From Actinobacillus minor NM305 (GTDB lineage Bacteria > Pseudomonadota > Gammaproteobacteria > Enterobacterales > Pasteurellaceae): a stretch of DNA of 64,000 nt. This document shows, one piece after another, positions 7,306 through 19,457 of the stretch. The notes below the pieces were generated by a model. That model saw only the letters and a program-made list of their open reading frames with translations, searched no databases and was not told the origin of the DNA. Made by a program: the position numbers and the translations under genes. Numbering within the stretch: position 1 is the first letter of the stretch; each line of letters opens with the position of its first letter. The stretch lies in contig NZ_ACQL01000085.1 in NCBI RefSeq assembly GCF_000175195.1, positions 62,001 to 126,000 on the forward strand, in the 5' to 3' direction.

Positions 7306-9537
7306 ATGAGAACGCAAATTAAGAAATTATCTGCTCATTGGCTAACAGCTAATGTCATTAATACTTTACCCATTTTTATTACAACGAATATCGCCGCCGT
7401 TGCGATTTGGTTACTTAATATTTCTGAACATGCTATGCCATTAATTTTAGGGATTATTGCCGGTGGTTTAGTTGATTTAGACAATAGTTTATCGGGGCGT
7501 TTTAAGAATTTAGTCATTACCTTGATTGCTTTTGCAGTCTCATCATTAGGAGCAACCCTCTCTTTGCATTTTGGTTGGCTTTTTATACCGCTTGCAATGT
7601 TCAGTACCTTTGTTTTGGTTATGTTGGGCGCAATTGGGCAGCGATATAGTACCATTGCATTTGGGACATTGGTGGTCTCGGTTTATGCTTCTTTAACTTA
7701 CATACCAGATATCCCTTGGTATCACAATATGCTGATGATTTTAGCCGGAGCTTCGCTTTACGGTATAGTCGGTATGCTTATTCATTTACTCTTTCCGAAT
7801 CGAACAGTTCAAGAGAATTTGGCTAAATCTTATGAGGCAATTAGTGCGTATTTATTAGCTAAATCAGCATTTTTTGATCCGGACGATGATGATTTAGCTA
7901 GCAAACAGAAAGCGCTTGCACAAGCAAATAGTGCAGTGATGCAGGCTTTTGTTCAAACCCGAGTTTCATTATTTTATCGCTTGCAACGTTATAATCGACA
8001 AACTCGGACACAAAAGATGCTTCGTTATTATTTTACGGCGCAAGATATTTTGGAGCGTGCGAGTTCCAGTCATTATCGTTATCAAGAACTATTTCAGCAG
8101 TTGCATCAAAGTGATCTGATGTTTCGTTTTCAGCGAGTGTTAGAATTACAAGCACAGGCATGCCGACAAATCGCCACCGCCTTGCGTTATGCTGAGCATT
8201 ATCAACATAGTCCTCGTGGTGAGAAAGCTATGCAGGGCTTATTGAACTCATTAAATTATCATCAAGAACAAGGCTTGAAAAATGCTTATCGTTGGCAATC
8301 TATTGCGGAAAATTTACGTAATATTGAACGGCAATTAAGCCAAATTGAACAAGATGGAATGGAAACACAAGCGGTAGAAATTGGTAATGATTTTGCAAAA
8401 TCTTACCGCTTATCCTATCGCCTTACGGCTGAAAATGTGTCTGGCTTAAGAAATATGTGGCAAGCAATCCGTAATCACTGCACGTTGTCTTCCCAACTCT
8501 TTCGCCACGCTATTCGACTTTCGGTTGTGGTAGGCATTTGTGGGCTGTTAGTGCCAATACTTCAGTTAGATAGTAAAGGTTATTGGATTTTATTAACCGC
8601 GATTTTTGTTTGCCAGCCGAACTATACCGCAACCAAAAAACGTTTGATTCAGCGTGTTGTTGGGACGATTCTCGGCGTATTCGTTGGTATGTTACTGAGA
8701 GAGTATTATCTTACCGCAAAATTAGAAGCTGAATTAGGATTGATTGTTTTAACAGCAACGCTTTATACCTTTTTCCGCTTTCGTCATTATGGCTATTCCA
8801 CTTTTTACATTACATTATTGGTGTTAATTAGCCTGGATATTACAGGTATTGGCGCAGAGGAAGGTATTTTACCTCGTATTATAGATACCTTATTAGGGAC
8901 TTCATTAGCGTGGTTTGCTGTATCCTTTATTTTTCCGGATTGGAAGTATTTGAACATTTATACCAATCTCAAAAATACACTGATCGCAAGTAGCGTTTAT
9001 TTACGTCATATTATTGCTCAATTACAATTTGGCTATAACGATCAACTGCCATATCGTTTGGCTCGACATGAGGTGCATAACAATCTTTCAACACTCAATT
9101 CGGCAATTTCAAGTATGTATAGTGAACCGAAGAAATATAAATCGCTATTAGAGATTGCACCGAATTTATTGGGTATGAATTACACGTTATTAGGATATAT
9201 TTCTGCCTTGGGTGCTTATCGTATGGCAAGCCCAATATTAAATCAGCAAGTGGATTTTTCAGCACTCTTTTTCTCGCATGCTAGAGAAGTCGCACTGCTC
9301 ATTGAGCAAATGGCAACAGGCAAACGTTCTATGGCAAAATTGACGACTGAACTTACGTCAATTGATGAAGATTTAGCGCAATTTGAACTTTCTCATCAAG
9401 ATAAATGCGATGAGCTAAGTCTTATTCTTGTGCAACAATTGCGTTTAATTGTACAGCTCTTACCTCAATTACAAGAGCTAATAAAAGAAAAAGCCTTAGA
9501 TGACGTGACTAAGTCTCAATCTAAAGAGATTATTTGA
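7306..9537 (+). CDS. yccS: YccS-type FUSC-family inner-membrane protein
   Basis: A 743-residue protein with two blocks of membrane spans (about residues 15-165 and 400-550), each followed by a long cytoplasmic helical region, the layout of the YccS/YhfK group related to fusaric-acid-resistance and aromatic-acid exporters. The function is not established; efflux of small aromatic or organic acids is the family-based guess. The ATG at 7306 gives the normal family length. Its last 22 bases overlap the convergent lipoprotein gene. Confidence 0.85.
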   Translation: MRTQIKKLSAHWLTANVINTLPIFITTNIAAVAIWLLNISEHAMPLILGIIAGGLVDLDNSLSGRFKNLVITLIAFAVSSLGATLSLHFGWLFIPLAMFSTFVLVMLGAIGQRYSTIAFGTLVVSVYASLTYIPDIPWYHNMLMILAGASLYGIVGMLIHLLFPNRTVQENLAKSYEAISAYLLAKSAFFDPDDDDLASKQKALAQANSAVMQAFVQTRVSLFYRLQRYNRQTRTQKMLRYYFTAQDILERASSSHYRYQELFQQLHQSDLMFRFQRVLELQAQACRQIATALRYAEHYQHSPRGEKAMQGLLNSLNYHQEQGLKNAYRWQSIAENLRNIERQLSQIEQDGMETQAVEIGNDFAKSYRLSYRLTAENVSGLRNMWQAIRNHCTLSSQLFRHAIRLSVVVGICGLLVPILQLDSKGYWILLTAIFVCQPNYTATKKRLIQRVVGTILGVFVGMLLREYYLTAKLEAELGLIVLTATLYTFFRFRHYGYSTFYITLLVLISLDITGIGAEEGILPRIIDTLLGTSLAWFAVSFIFPDWKYLNIYTNLKNTLIASSVYLRHIIAQLQFGYNDQLPYRLARHEVHNNLSTLNSAISSMYSEPKKYKSLLEIAPNLLGMNYTLLGYISALGAYRMASPILNQQVDFSALFFSHAREVALLIEQMATGKRSMAKLTTELTSIDEDLAQFELSHQDKCDELSLILVQQLRLIVQLLPQLQELIKEKALDDVTKSQSKEII

Positions 9538-9839
9538 TCTGGATTAACGGCAAGTACGCCACTTACCTTTTCAAAATAAGTTGTGGCTTCTTCAATCGTT
9601 TTATTATTTGGGACGCGGATTGCAACCCCTTTGAGTGTTTGGTAATCATAAATAAGCTCTGCGTGATATTGTTTGATAGCTTCATATAATGGTTTTGCTC
9701 CAATTTGTGTGTCATAGAAAATAATGAGATTGCGGGGAGAAAATGCATTATTTTCAGCAGAAGCCATTGATTTTGTTGGAGATGAGCAAGCACTTATCAT
9801 GCTAAAAATAAATGTTGAAAAAACAAATTTGAATTTCAT
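9516..9839 (-). CDS. Small lipoprotein with an I9-like inhibitor/propeptide pattern
   Basis: A 107-residue predicted lipoprotein: signal peptide with lipobox ISAC and Cys18 as the acylation site. The mature part (about residues 37-107) shows the pattern of peptidase-inhibitor I9 (subtilisin propeptide) domains: an initial strand LIIFYD, a helix, YDYQTLKGVAIRV, a second helix, then GVLAVNPDQ. No protease is attached or adjacent. It overlaps the 3' end of yccS convergently by 22 bases. The I9 assignment is pattern-based and tentative. Confidence 0.75.
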   Translation of the reverse strand: MKFKFVFSTFIFSMISACSSPTKSMASAENNAFSPRNLIIFYDTQIGAKPLYEAIKQYHAELIYDYQTLKGVAIRVPNNKTIEEATTYFEKVSGVLAVNPDQIISLD

Positions 9840-10014
9840 CGTTATTCCTTATGAAGAAAATGTCTAATAATTTACTAGACAATTTTAGTAAAGTCCTTAT
9901 CATATCTATTACAGATCAGATGAGGTAATGTGTTATTTATGGTAGAATTTAACTGCTTTTAACACAAAAATGATTCAGAAATCTCTATATAACAATAACA
10001 AAAGGAAAGAAAAA

Positions 10015-10299
10015 ATGGCAAAAGGTCAATCTTTACAAGACCCATATTTAAATGCACTCCGCCGTGAGCGTATTCCCGTTTCTATTTATTTAGTGAACGG
10101 TATTAAATTACAAGGTCAAATCGAATCATTCGACCAATTTGTGATTTTATTGAAAAATACAGTGAGTCAAATGGTTTATAAACACGCAATTTCAACGGTT
10201 GTACCTGCACGTGCGATTTCTCATTCTAACCATAATGGTAATGGTCATCAGCAAGCAGCTCAACAATCAGATGTTGTTGCAGAAAAAGTCGCGGAATAA
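10015..10299 (+). CDS. hfq: RNA chaperone Hfq
   Basis: A 94-residue Sm-fold protein that forms hexamers and pairs small RNAs with mRNAs. The start [18 protein letters not shown], the Sm1 segment [19 protein letters not shown] and the Sm2 segment [12 protein letters not shown] are near-universal Hfq sequence; the tail is Ser/His/Asn/Gln-rich, as in relatives. The frame opens upstream at 9970, but the ATG at 10015 preceded by AAAGGAAAG is the family start. Located 29 bases before hflX, as in many gammaproteobacteria, although miaA is not upstream here. Confidence 0.97.
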   Translation: MAKGQSLQDPYLNALRRERIPVSIYLVNGIKLQGQIESFDQFVILLKNTVSQMVYKHAISTVVPARAISHSNHNGNGHQQAAQQSDVVAEKVAE

Positions 10300-10328
10300 T
10301 CACTATTACTACGCAAACTTCCATTCCA

Positions 10329-11699
10329 ATGTTACAGCCAAGTGATGACGAAAGTCAGTCGCTTGGCTTTGTGTCTTCTGAAGATGGGGATGTTATTGAA
10401 CATTCTCATGATCAAGATCGCGCAATTTTAGTTCACTTATTTTTCTCTTCACATAAAGATGTTGAAAATTTAGCAGAATTTAAAACATTAGCGGAATCAG
10501 CCGGTGTTGAAATTCTCTCAACCCTTACCACCACACGCGCTGCTCCGCATATTAAATATTTTGTTGGGCAAGGCAAAGCAGAAGAAATCAAACAAGCGGT
10601 TGAAGATTTAAACGCAACGGTAGTTTTGGTTAATCATGAACTTAGCCCTTCCCAAACCCGAAATTTACAATCTCTTTGTCAGTGCCGAGTTGTGGATCGC
10701 ACGGGGCTGATTTTAGATATTTTTGCTCAACGAGCGAGAAGCCACGAAGGGAAATTACAGGTTGAACTTGCCCAACTTAAACACCTTTCAACCCGTTTAG
10801 TACGCCGTTTAGGCAATCAAGATCAGCAAAAAGGTGGTGCAGTTGGGTTACGTGGACCGGGTGAAACCCAGTTAGAAACGGATCGCCGTTTAATTAAAGT
10901 GCGCATTCAACAGCTCCAAAACCGTTTGGCAAAAGTGAGTAAACAGCGTGAGCAAAATCGTAAAACACGCCAAAAAGCAGATATTCCAACAGTTTCTTTG
11001 GTGGGATATACCAATGCAGGAAAATCCACACTTTTTAATGCGATAACCCAAGCCGGTGTTTATGCAGCAGATCAACTTTTTGCAACCCTCGATCCAACAT
11101 TGCGAAAAATGCAGATCCAAGATGTTGGTACAACGATTTTAGCGGATACCGTGGGTTTTATTCGCTTCTTGCCGCATGATTTAGTTTCCGCCTTCAAAGC
11201 AACATTACAAGAAACGATAGAAGCAAGTTTATTGCTCCACGTGATTGATGTTTCTGATGATCGCAAAAACGAGAACATTACTGCTGTCAATCAAGTGCTT
11301 GATGAAATTGGCGCATTAGAAATCCCGAGTATTTTAGTTTTCAACAAAGTAGATCGATTAGAAGGCATAGCGCCTTTTATTGAACGAAATGAAGAAGGAC
11401 GAGTGACAGCCGTTTATCTTTCTGCACACACGGGAGAGGGAATAGATTTACTGTATGAGGCAATCCGTGAGCGTTTACGCAATGAAATGATTGCTGAAAC
11501 CGTACTTCTTCCGCCAACCGCTGGTGCAATTTACACATTATTTAAACAGCAAAATTGCCTGAAATCGGAAAAGTTTAATGAATTTGGCGATCGCATTGTA
11601 CATATTGAGGTTAATAAAATTCAGTGGCATAAATGGTTGAAGCAATATCCTGAACTAACTGAATATCTTGCATTTGCGCAATGGTATTTAGAGGTTTAA
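10329..11699 (+). CDS. hflX: Ribosome-associated GTPase HflX
   Basis: A 456-residue GTPase that binds the 50S subunit and splits stalled ribosomes, notably after heat stress in relatives. The HflX N-domain ends with the conserved [15 protein letters not shown] segment; the G domain follows with G1 [10 protein letters not shown]3 DTVGF and G4 NKVD. A variable C-terminal domain completes it. The hfq-hflX order is conserved across gammaproteobacteria. The ATG at 10329 gives an N-terminus slightly longer than typical; a later start is possible. Confidence 0.95.
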   Translation: MLQPSDDESQSLGFVSSEDGDVIEHSHDQDRAILVHLFFSSHKDVENLAEFKTLAESAGVEILSTLTTTRAAPHIKYFVGQGKAEEIKQAVEDLNATVVLVNHELSPSQTRNLQSLCQCRVVDRTGLILDIFAQRARSHEGKLQVELAQLKHLSTRLVRRLGNQDQQKGGAVGLRGPGETQLETDRRLIKVRIQQLQNRLAKVSKQREQNRKTRQKADIPTVSLVGYTNAGKSTLFNAITQAGVYAADQLFATLDPTLRKMQIQDVGTTILADTVGFIRFLPHDLVSAFKATLQETIEASLLLHVIDVSDDRKNENITAVNQVLDEIGALEIPSILVFNKVDRLEGIAPFIERNEEGRVTAVYLSAHTGEGIDLLYEAIRERLRNEMIAETVLLPPTAGAIYTLFKQQNCLKSEKFNEFGDRIVHIEVNKIQWHKWLKQYPELTEYLAFAQWYLEV

Positions 11700-11762
11700 C
11701 AAGCGGTAAAATTTAGTTAGAATTTTGCAATGGTTGAAAAGCTAAATTATAGGAAATAATAG

Positions 11763-11778
11763 GGGGGAGGCTTCCCCC
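11763..11778. terminator. Possible short GC-rich hairpin between hflX and mlaA
   Basis: GGGGGA/TCCCCC with a four-base loop lies between the convergent hflX and mlaA ends. No long T-tract follows on either strand, so it is at best a weak terminator. Confidence 0.35.
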
Positions 11779-11792
11779 TCTATATATGATAG

Positions 11793-12542
11793 CTAGTCAA
11801 TATTCTTTAATTCTTCTTCCGATAAGGTCTCTTTACCATCGTTAGTATCTTCAACTTTGCCATCTTTAACTTTAAAGTCTAAGTTTTGGAAATAGGCTTC
11901 GCGGAAAGTAACATACGAATCAGAAGAGCGTTGCAATAATGCATCTTGATCGAGCAATCTTGCACGTGTATCAACACCTTGTACCGCAAACTTGGTAATT
12001 GACCACGGTGTCGTTAAAAGAGATAGTGTTGGGTAGGCATTATCAACAACACGTCCTATTGCTTGACGAGGTGTCGTTGCACCATAGCCTGGAACCATAA
12101 TATAAGCACCACTTCCTACGCCGTATTTGCCCATCGTATCTCCAAATTCACGAGAACCTTCTTGTTTTAAATCAGGCGTTAAGCTTGCCCAGTCAATTAA
12201 ACCACCCAAGCCAAAGACCGTATTGATCCAGAAGCGGTTAAAGTGGATCATTGCTTTTTTACCTTCACCTTCGAGTAAACGGTTTACAAAACTTGCCGGT
12301 TCATCAAGGTTATTGGCAACATTGACTAAACCTGTTTTGATGGGGCTTGGTACGTAATCACGCCAACCTTTGGCAACAGGTTTTACGACATAAGGATCTA
12401 AGTATTCGTAGTTTACTTTCCACATAGCGCGGTTAAAACCTTCTAGTGGATCTTTACGCTCGCCCGTTGAGGGATCAATTGAGGAAGAACACGCGCTGAT
12501 AATGAGCACGCTACTAAGTAATGCAATATATTTTAATTTCAT
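11793..12542 (-). CDS. mlaA: Phospholipid-asymmetry lipoprotein MlaA (VacJ)
   Basis: A 249-residue outer-membrane lipoprotein that removes misplaced phospholipids from the outer leaflet and hands them to the Mla pathway. Lipobox IISAC with Cys18; then the VacJ signature DPLEGFNRAMWKVNY (about residues 31-45) and the conserved FNRFWINTVFGLGGLID segment. The C-terminal acidic tail (DGKETLSEEELKNID) is typical of Pasteurellaceae copies. Single gene, convergent with hflX; the other mla genes are not nearby. Confidence 0.94.
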   Translation of the reverse strand: MKLKYIALLSSVLIISACSSSIDPSTGERKDPLEGFNRAMWKVNYEYLDPYVVKPVAKGWRDYVPSPIKTGLVNVANNLDEPASFVNRLLEGEGKKAMIHFNRFWINTVFGLGGLIDWASLTPDLKQEGSREFGDTMGKYGVGSGAYIMVPGYGATTPRQAIGRVVDNAYPTLSLLTTPWSITKFAVQGVDTRARLLDQDALLQRSSDSYVTFREAYFQNLDFKVKDGKVEDTNDGKETLSEEELKNID

Positions 12543-12614
12543 TCTTTAATCTCATAAAAATGATTTTTGAGCATTTTAGCTGATGATAGAAAAAACACCA
12601 ATAAAAATTAAGAT

Positions 12615-12638
12615 AGAAATCTAGACGTCTAGATTGCG
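12615..12638 (+). promoter_or_regulatory. Tandem MetJ operator (met boxes) before metJ
   Basis: Three adjacent 8-base units: AGAAATCT (6/8), AGACGTCT (perfect consensus) and AGATTGCG (4/8), about 54 bases before the metJ start. Tandem AGACGTCT boxes are the known MetJ target, so this is very likely autoregulation. Confidence 0.8.
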
Positions 12639-12691
12639 ATATAGTTCAGATTTGATTACAATAACATCACTTTTTATAGGAGTAATGAGTA

Positions 12692-13009
12692 ATGGCAAAT
12701 TGGAACGGCGAATATATCAGCCCTTATGCAGAACACGGAAAAAAAAGCGAACAGGTAAAGAAAATTACCGTTTCGATTCCAATTAAAGTGTTAGAAATCC
12801 TGACGAATGAACGTACTCGCCGTCAAATTAAGAATTTACGGCACGCAACAAACAGCGAATTACTTTGTGAAGCATTCTTACACGCTTTTACCGGACAACC
12901 GCTCCCAACGGATGAAGATTTGATGAAAGAGCGTAGTGATGAAATTCCGGAAGAAGCAAAACAACAGATGCGAGAATTAGGTATTGATCCAGAAAATTGG
13001 CAATATTAA
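12692..13009 (+). CDS. metJ: Methionine repressor MetJ
   Basis: A 105-residue ribbon-helix-helix repressor that uses S-adenosylmethionine as co-repressor and shuts down methionine biosynthesis and uptake genes. The sequence ([20 protein letters not shown]..., [22 protein letters not shown] as the DNA-contact strand and following helix) is almost identical to enteric MetJ and has the normal length. The upstream region holds tandem met boxes, indicating self-control. Ends at a strong terminator. Confidence 0.97.
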   Translation: MANWNGEYISPYAEHGKKSEQVKKITVSIPIKVLEILTNERTRRQIKNLRHATNSELLCEAFLHAFTGQPLPTDEDLMKERSDEIPEEAKQQMRELGIDPENWQY

Positions 13010-13017
13010 CTAACAGG

Positions 13018-13042
13018 AGCCTCACGATTGTGAGGCTTTTTT
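13018..13042 (+). terminator. Terminator of metJ
   Basis: AGCCTCAC/GTGAGGCT stem, four-base loop, then a T-run; begins 9 bases after the metJ stop. Confidence 0.9.
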
Positions 13043-13054
13043 AAAGGAACTTTT

Positions 13055-13291
13055 ATGCAAAAACAACTGATTCGAGAAGCACGCTGGGCAATCGGGCTTT
13101 CTTTAGCTTATTTAGCTTGTTGGATTTTCTTTGGGTATTTTTTCCCTGTTAAAGCCGGGATATTAGGCTTTCCTATTTGGTTTGAACTTTCTTGTTTATT
13201 TTTACCGCTTGTCTTCACTCTGGCAGTATATGTTGTGATCAAAACTGTTTACCAAGAAATGGATTTGGAGGCAGAGCAAGATGACAAATAA
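13055..13291 (+). CDS. yhdT: YhdT-family small membrane protein
   Basis: A 78-residue protein with two membrane spans (LSLAYLACWIFFGYFF and LSCLFLPLVFTLAVYVVI) and a short acidic tail. Members of this DUF997 family are almost always encoded directly before panF, as here; the last 11 bases overlap the panF start, implying translational coupling. A helper role in pantothenate transport is suspected from this pairing but not shown. Confidence 0.9.
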   Translation: MQKQLIREARWAIGLSLAYLACWIFFGYFFPVKAGILGFPIWFELSCLFLPLVFTLAVYVVIKTVYQEMDLEAEQDDK

Positions 13292-14723
13292 AGAAATGTT
13301 AATTCCGCTTATTACCTATCTGCTTTTTGTCTTTGGGGTAGCTTATTATGCTTACCGCCAACGAGCCGGAAGTAGCTTTTTATCTGAATACTATATTGGT
13401 AGCCGCTCAATGTCTGGCTTTGTGTTGGCAATGACGACAGCAGCGACTTATCTTGGCGCAAGTTCCTTTATTGGCGGTCCAGGTGCGGCTTATAAATATG
13501 GTTTGGGCTGGGTATTACTCGCAATGATCCAAGTGCCGGCGGTGTTATTAGCTCTTGGTGTTTTAGGTAAAAAATTTGCGTTATTAGCCCGTAAATATAA
13601 AGCGGTAACGATCAACGATTTACTGCTTTCACGTTATCAAAATAAATTTGTTGTTTGGATCTCAAGCGTTGCTTTGTTGCTTTCTTTCTTTGCGATGATG
13701 ACGGTGCAATTTATTGGTGCAGGGCGTTTATTAGAAACGACATTAGGGCTTGATTATCGTATGGCAGTCATCATTTTTGCCTGTACGGTTGGTATTTATA
13801 CCTTTATTGGTGGTTTCCGTGCAGTTGTGATGACTGATACCATTCAAGGACTAGTGATGATTATCGGCACAGCCTTTTTATTTGGTGGCGTCCTTTATGC
13901 CGCAGGTGGTGTAGAGAATGCGATGAACACTATTCAAAGCATCAATCCGCAGCTTCTTGAGCCATACGGCATTGATGAAAGACCACTAGATTTTACTTTT
14001 ATGACCTCTTTCTGGGTGTTGGTATGCTTTGGTTTAATTGGCTTACCTCAATTAGCGGTTAGAGGAATGGCATATAAAGATAGTGCTTCATTACATAAAG
14101 GATTGGTTATTGGCACACTTGCTGTGTCTGTTTTATCTTTAGGTATGCACTTAACCGGAGCTATTGGGCGAGCGGTTATTCCTGATTTAAAAATTCCGGA
14201 TCAAGTTATTCCCACTTTGATGGTGCAAGTACTCCCACCATTAGCAGCCGGTATTTTTCTTGCAGCGCCAATGGCAGCAATTATGTCTTCCATTGACTCA
14301 TTACTTATTCAGTCATCTTCAACTTTAATTAAAGATTTATATCTCTCTTTTAAACCAAGTGCAGCGAAAAACGAAAAACAGATACAATGGCTTTCAACGG
14401 TCATTACATTGAGCTTTACGATTTTATTGGTATTTGCATCATTTAACCCACCAGATATGTTGATTTGGCTAAATATGCTTTCCTTTGGTGGGCTTGAGGC
14501 AACGTTCTTATGGGTTATTGTGTTAGGACTTTACTGGGAAAAAGCTAATGCAAGCGGTGCAATTTGCTCAATGATTTGCGGATTAGTGAGTTATGTGATT
14601 ATTGCTACTTTTAAAATCAGCATTTTCGGTTTTCATGCAATTGTACCTGCATTAGTGATAGGGTTAATTGGCTTTTTGGTTGGGAATGTGTTCGGAATGA
14701 AAAAAGGTAAGATTTTTTTATAG
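13281..14723 (+). CDS. panF: Sodium/pantothenate symporter PanF
   Basis: A 480-residue inner-membrane transporter of the sodium:solute symporter family that imports pantothenate (vitamin B5) for coenzyme A synthesis. Thirteen or so hydrophobic spans, the YYIGSRSMSGFVLAMTTAATYLG region near residues 37-60 and the IGLPQLAVRGMAYKD segment are typical PanF sequence. Translationally coupled to yhdT. Ends before a bidirectional hairpin shared with the convergent lipoprotein operon. Confidence 0.94.
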   Translation: MTNKEMLIPLITYLLFVFGVAYYAYRQRAGSSFLSEYYIGSRSMSGFVLAMTTAATYLGASSFIGGPGAAYKYGLGWVLLAMIQVPAVLLALGVLGKKFALLARKYKAVTINDLLLSRYQNKFVVWISSVALLLSFFAMMTVQFIGAGRLLETTLGLDYRMAVIIFACTVGIYTFIGGFRAVVMTDTIQGLVMIIGTAFLFGGVLYAAGGVENAMNTIQSINPQLLEPYGIDERPLDFTFMTSFWVLVCFGLIGLPQLAVRGMAYKDSASLHKGLVIGTLAVSVLSLGMHLTGAIGRAVIPDLKIPDQVIPTLMVQVLPPLAAGIFLAAPMAAIMSSIDSLLIQSSSTLIKDLYLSFKPSAAKNEKQIQWLSTVITLSFTILLVFASFNPPDMLIWLNMLSFGGLEATFLWVIVLGLYWEKANASGAICSMICGLVSYVIIATFKISIFGFHAIVPALVIGLIGFLVGNVFGMKKGKIFL

Positions 14724-14750
14724 AGTAAAAATGGCTATAATGACATAAAA

Positions 14751-14782
14751 AATAATCCGGTTAATGATTTAACCGGATTATT
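14751..14782. terminator. Bidirectional terminator between panF and the lipoprotein genes
   Basis: A 14-bp perfect stem (AATAATCCGGTTAA and its complement) around a TGAT loop, flanked by A-rich sequence on the left and T-rich sequence on the right, between convergent genes. Confidence 0.85.
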
Positions 14783-14800
14783 TAGATTATTTAACGTGGA

Positions 14801-15076
14801 TTATTTAAACTCGTAACGCGTAATTGTTTTTAAATCTGCGTCTTTATGTTCGTAATTATCAGTTACATTCACACGAGCACCAACAGCTGCATGAGCATCG
14901 TATTGACGAGTCATAGTAACAATTTCACCATTGTCTTTTTGAACTGTTAATTCAACAACATCTTTTGATAAATCTTTGCTACTTAATACAGTGGCATTAC
15001 CTTTATCTGAATAAACTTCGGCAGTACAAGCCGCTAAAACCATGCTTACTAATAGAGCGAGAGAAAATTTTTTCAT
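14801..15076 (-). CDS. Small predicted lipoprotein (function unknown)
   Basis: A 91-residue protein: signal peptide ending in lipobox LAAC with Cys17, then a 74-residue, mostly beta-type mature domain with charged residues (VVELTVQKDNGEIVTMTRQYDAHAAVGARVNV). The mature part resembles the C-terminal module of the SlyB-like protein encoded just upstream (KDDGKEIVVVQKKEDGFVAGKRVRI), so the two may share a small beta-barrel fold. Second gene of a two-gene unit, 25 bases after the upstream gene. Confidence 0.8.
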   Translation of the reverse strand: MKKFSLALLVSMVLAACTAEVYSDKGNATVLSSKDLSKDVVELTVQKDNGEIVTMTRQYDAHAAVGARVNVTDNYEHKDADLKTITRYEFK

Positions 15077-15101
15077 TATGTATCCTTAAAAGAACGAGAG
15101 T

Positions 15102-15566
15102 TTAAAGTAAAGAAACGTTTAAATCTGCATTAGAACCAACGATTCTTACACGTTTACCGGCAACAAAACCATCTTCTTTCTTCTGAACGACGACGATTTC
15201 TTTGCCATCATCTTTACGAATCACCATTTCTAAAGAAGAAACTTGACTCGCTTTTTCTTCAACTGTGCTACCAATCATAGCACCAGCAATTGCTCCTACT
15301 GCACTTGCTACCGCCTGACCACTACCACCGCCAATTGTTGAACCAGCTAAACCACCTAGCACGCCACCACCAACGGTACCGATTATGCCTTGGTTATCTG
15401 CTTGAATTTTAACATCACGTACCGATACAATAGTACCGTAGCTAATTGAGCGTGCTTCCTTAGCTTGATCGCTAGAATAAACACTACCGCTATAAATATC
15501 TGTATTGGCACAGCCAACCATCACAAAGCTAGATAATAAAGCTGCAGCTAATCCAAATTTTTTCAT
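15102..15566 (-). CDS. SlyB/Pcp-type outer-membrane lipoprotein
   Basis: A 154-residue lipoprotein with lipobox VMVGC (Cys19), a glycine-zipper membrane segment at about residues 62-100 (GTVGGGVLGGLAGSTIGGG and on), and a C-terminal beta domain. This is the layout of SlyB and of the Haemophilus Pcp (P15) lipoprotein; SlyB stabilises outer-membrane protein complexes under envelope stress in E. coli. The assignment to the family is firm; the exact role here is inferred. Confidence 0.88.
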   Translation of the reverse strand: MKKFGLAAALLSSFVMVGCANTDIYSGSVYSSDQAKEARSISYGTIVSVRDVKIQADNQGIIGTVGGGVLGGLAGSTIGGGSGQAVASAVGAIAGAMIGSTVEEKASQVSSLEMVIRKDDGKEIVVVQKKEDGFVAGKRVRIVGSNADLNVSLL

Positions 15567-15588
15567 ATTTTACTCCAATAAAGAAAAT

Positions 15589-16194
15589 TCAGAAATCACT
15601 TTCTGAACGGATAACGTCATTTATACCATAAGGGTGTAACTTAAGACAAGAATGATTGCAAAAAGTTGCATTCTTGACAGTTATTGCAATAGTTGGATTG
15701 GGCAAACGTTCCCCTTCCACTTCAGGCTGACTTATTTTTAGTGCTAAGTCTGGATGTTCCGTTAAGCTAAATGTCGCTAACGTTCGTGTAATCCATTGTG
15801 CGGTATTTTCCGTTTCTAGCATTGGAAATACAGCTTCAACGTGTTCCCAGCCTTCTTTGGGGTAGTTTTTTCCTTTCGGAAAAGGAAGCTCTAAAATGGG
15901 AACAAGCTGGCCACATAAATTTAATGAATAAGGCAATAAAAAAAGCCCAATGGGACGACCGTTTACTTTACTTTCTTTAAGTAACTTTGCATTTCTTAAC
16001 AAAAGTGTTCGCCATTTTTCAGCTTTTTCAATGCCATTCATTCGTATTGCAACATGATCAATCTCTAATTTAGCTAAATCAATTTTGGCTAATTGGGCTA
16101 TTTGTAAAATATTTTGCTCAAATTGCGATAAATCGCCAAAACAAGCGGTCATTTCCTCGAAAAAATTTGCAGTTTCTGATATAATTTTGTCCAT
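15589..16194 (-). CDS. yecM: YecM-family VOC-fold protein
   Basis: A 201-residue cytoplasmic protein of the YecM family, related in fold to glyoxalase/bleomycin-resistance metalloenzymes. Conserved family parts include DHVAIRM near residue 46, [10 protein letters not shown], and WEHVEAVFP near residue 116, which carry the putative metal-binding His and Glu. No reaction is known for the family. It is divergent from argS with 33 bases between the starts, the same neighbourhood as in E. coli, so the two promoters overlap. Confidence 0.88.
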   Translation of the reverse strand: MDKIISETANFFEEMTACFGDLSQFEQNILQIAQLAKIDLAKLEIDHVAIRMNGIEKAEKWRTLLLRNAKLLKESKVNGRPIGLFLLPYSLNLCGQLVPILELPFPKGKNYPKEGWEHVEAVFPMLETENTAQWITRTLATFSLTEHPDLALKISQPEVEGERLPNPTIAITVKNATFCNHSCLKLHPYGINDVIRSESDF

Positions 16195-16227
16195 TTTTTT
16201 GTAAACAGAATTGATAGGTTATTAAAA

Positions 16228-19222
<2,995 letters not shown>

Positions 19223-19457
19223 ATGCTTTGATCTGCAAGCGGTTAACTAAGTGAATATCCCTATTAAGTATTGTATAGAGGATGAAAACGGATAGAGAAT
19301 AAGAATGTTATAAATATAGGTAAGAAAAGTGGCTGTACATGCGATGTATAATGCTATTTTTTATATCTTTTGGTTATAAGTGCATACCTTTTATTCTTTA
19401 CTCAAATGTTAATAAAAGGTAATCTCTCGTTAAATTTTCCCTTTATTTGAGGTTCTT

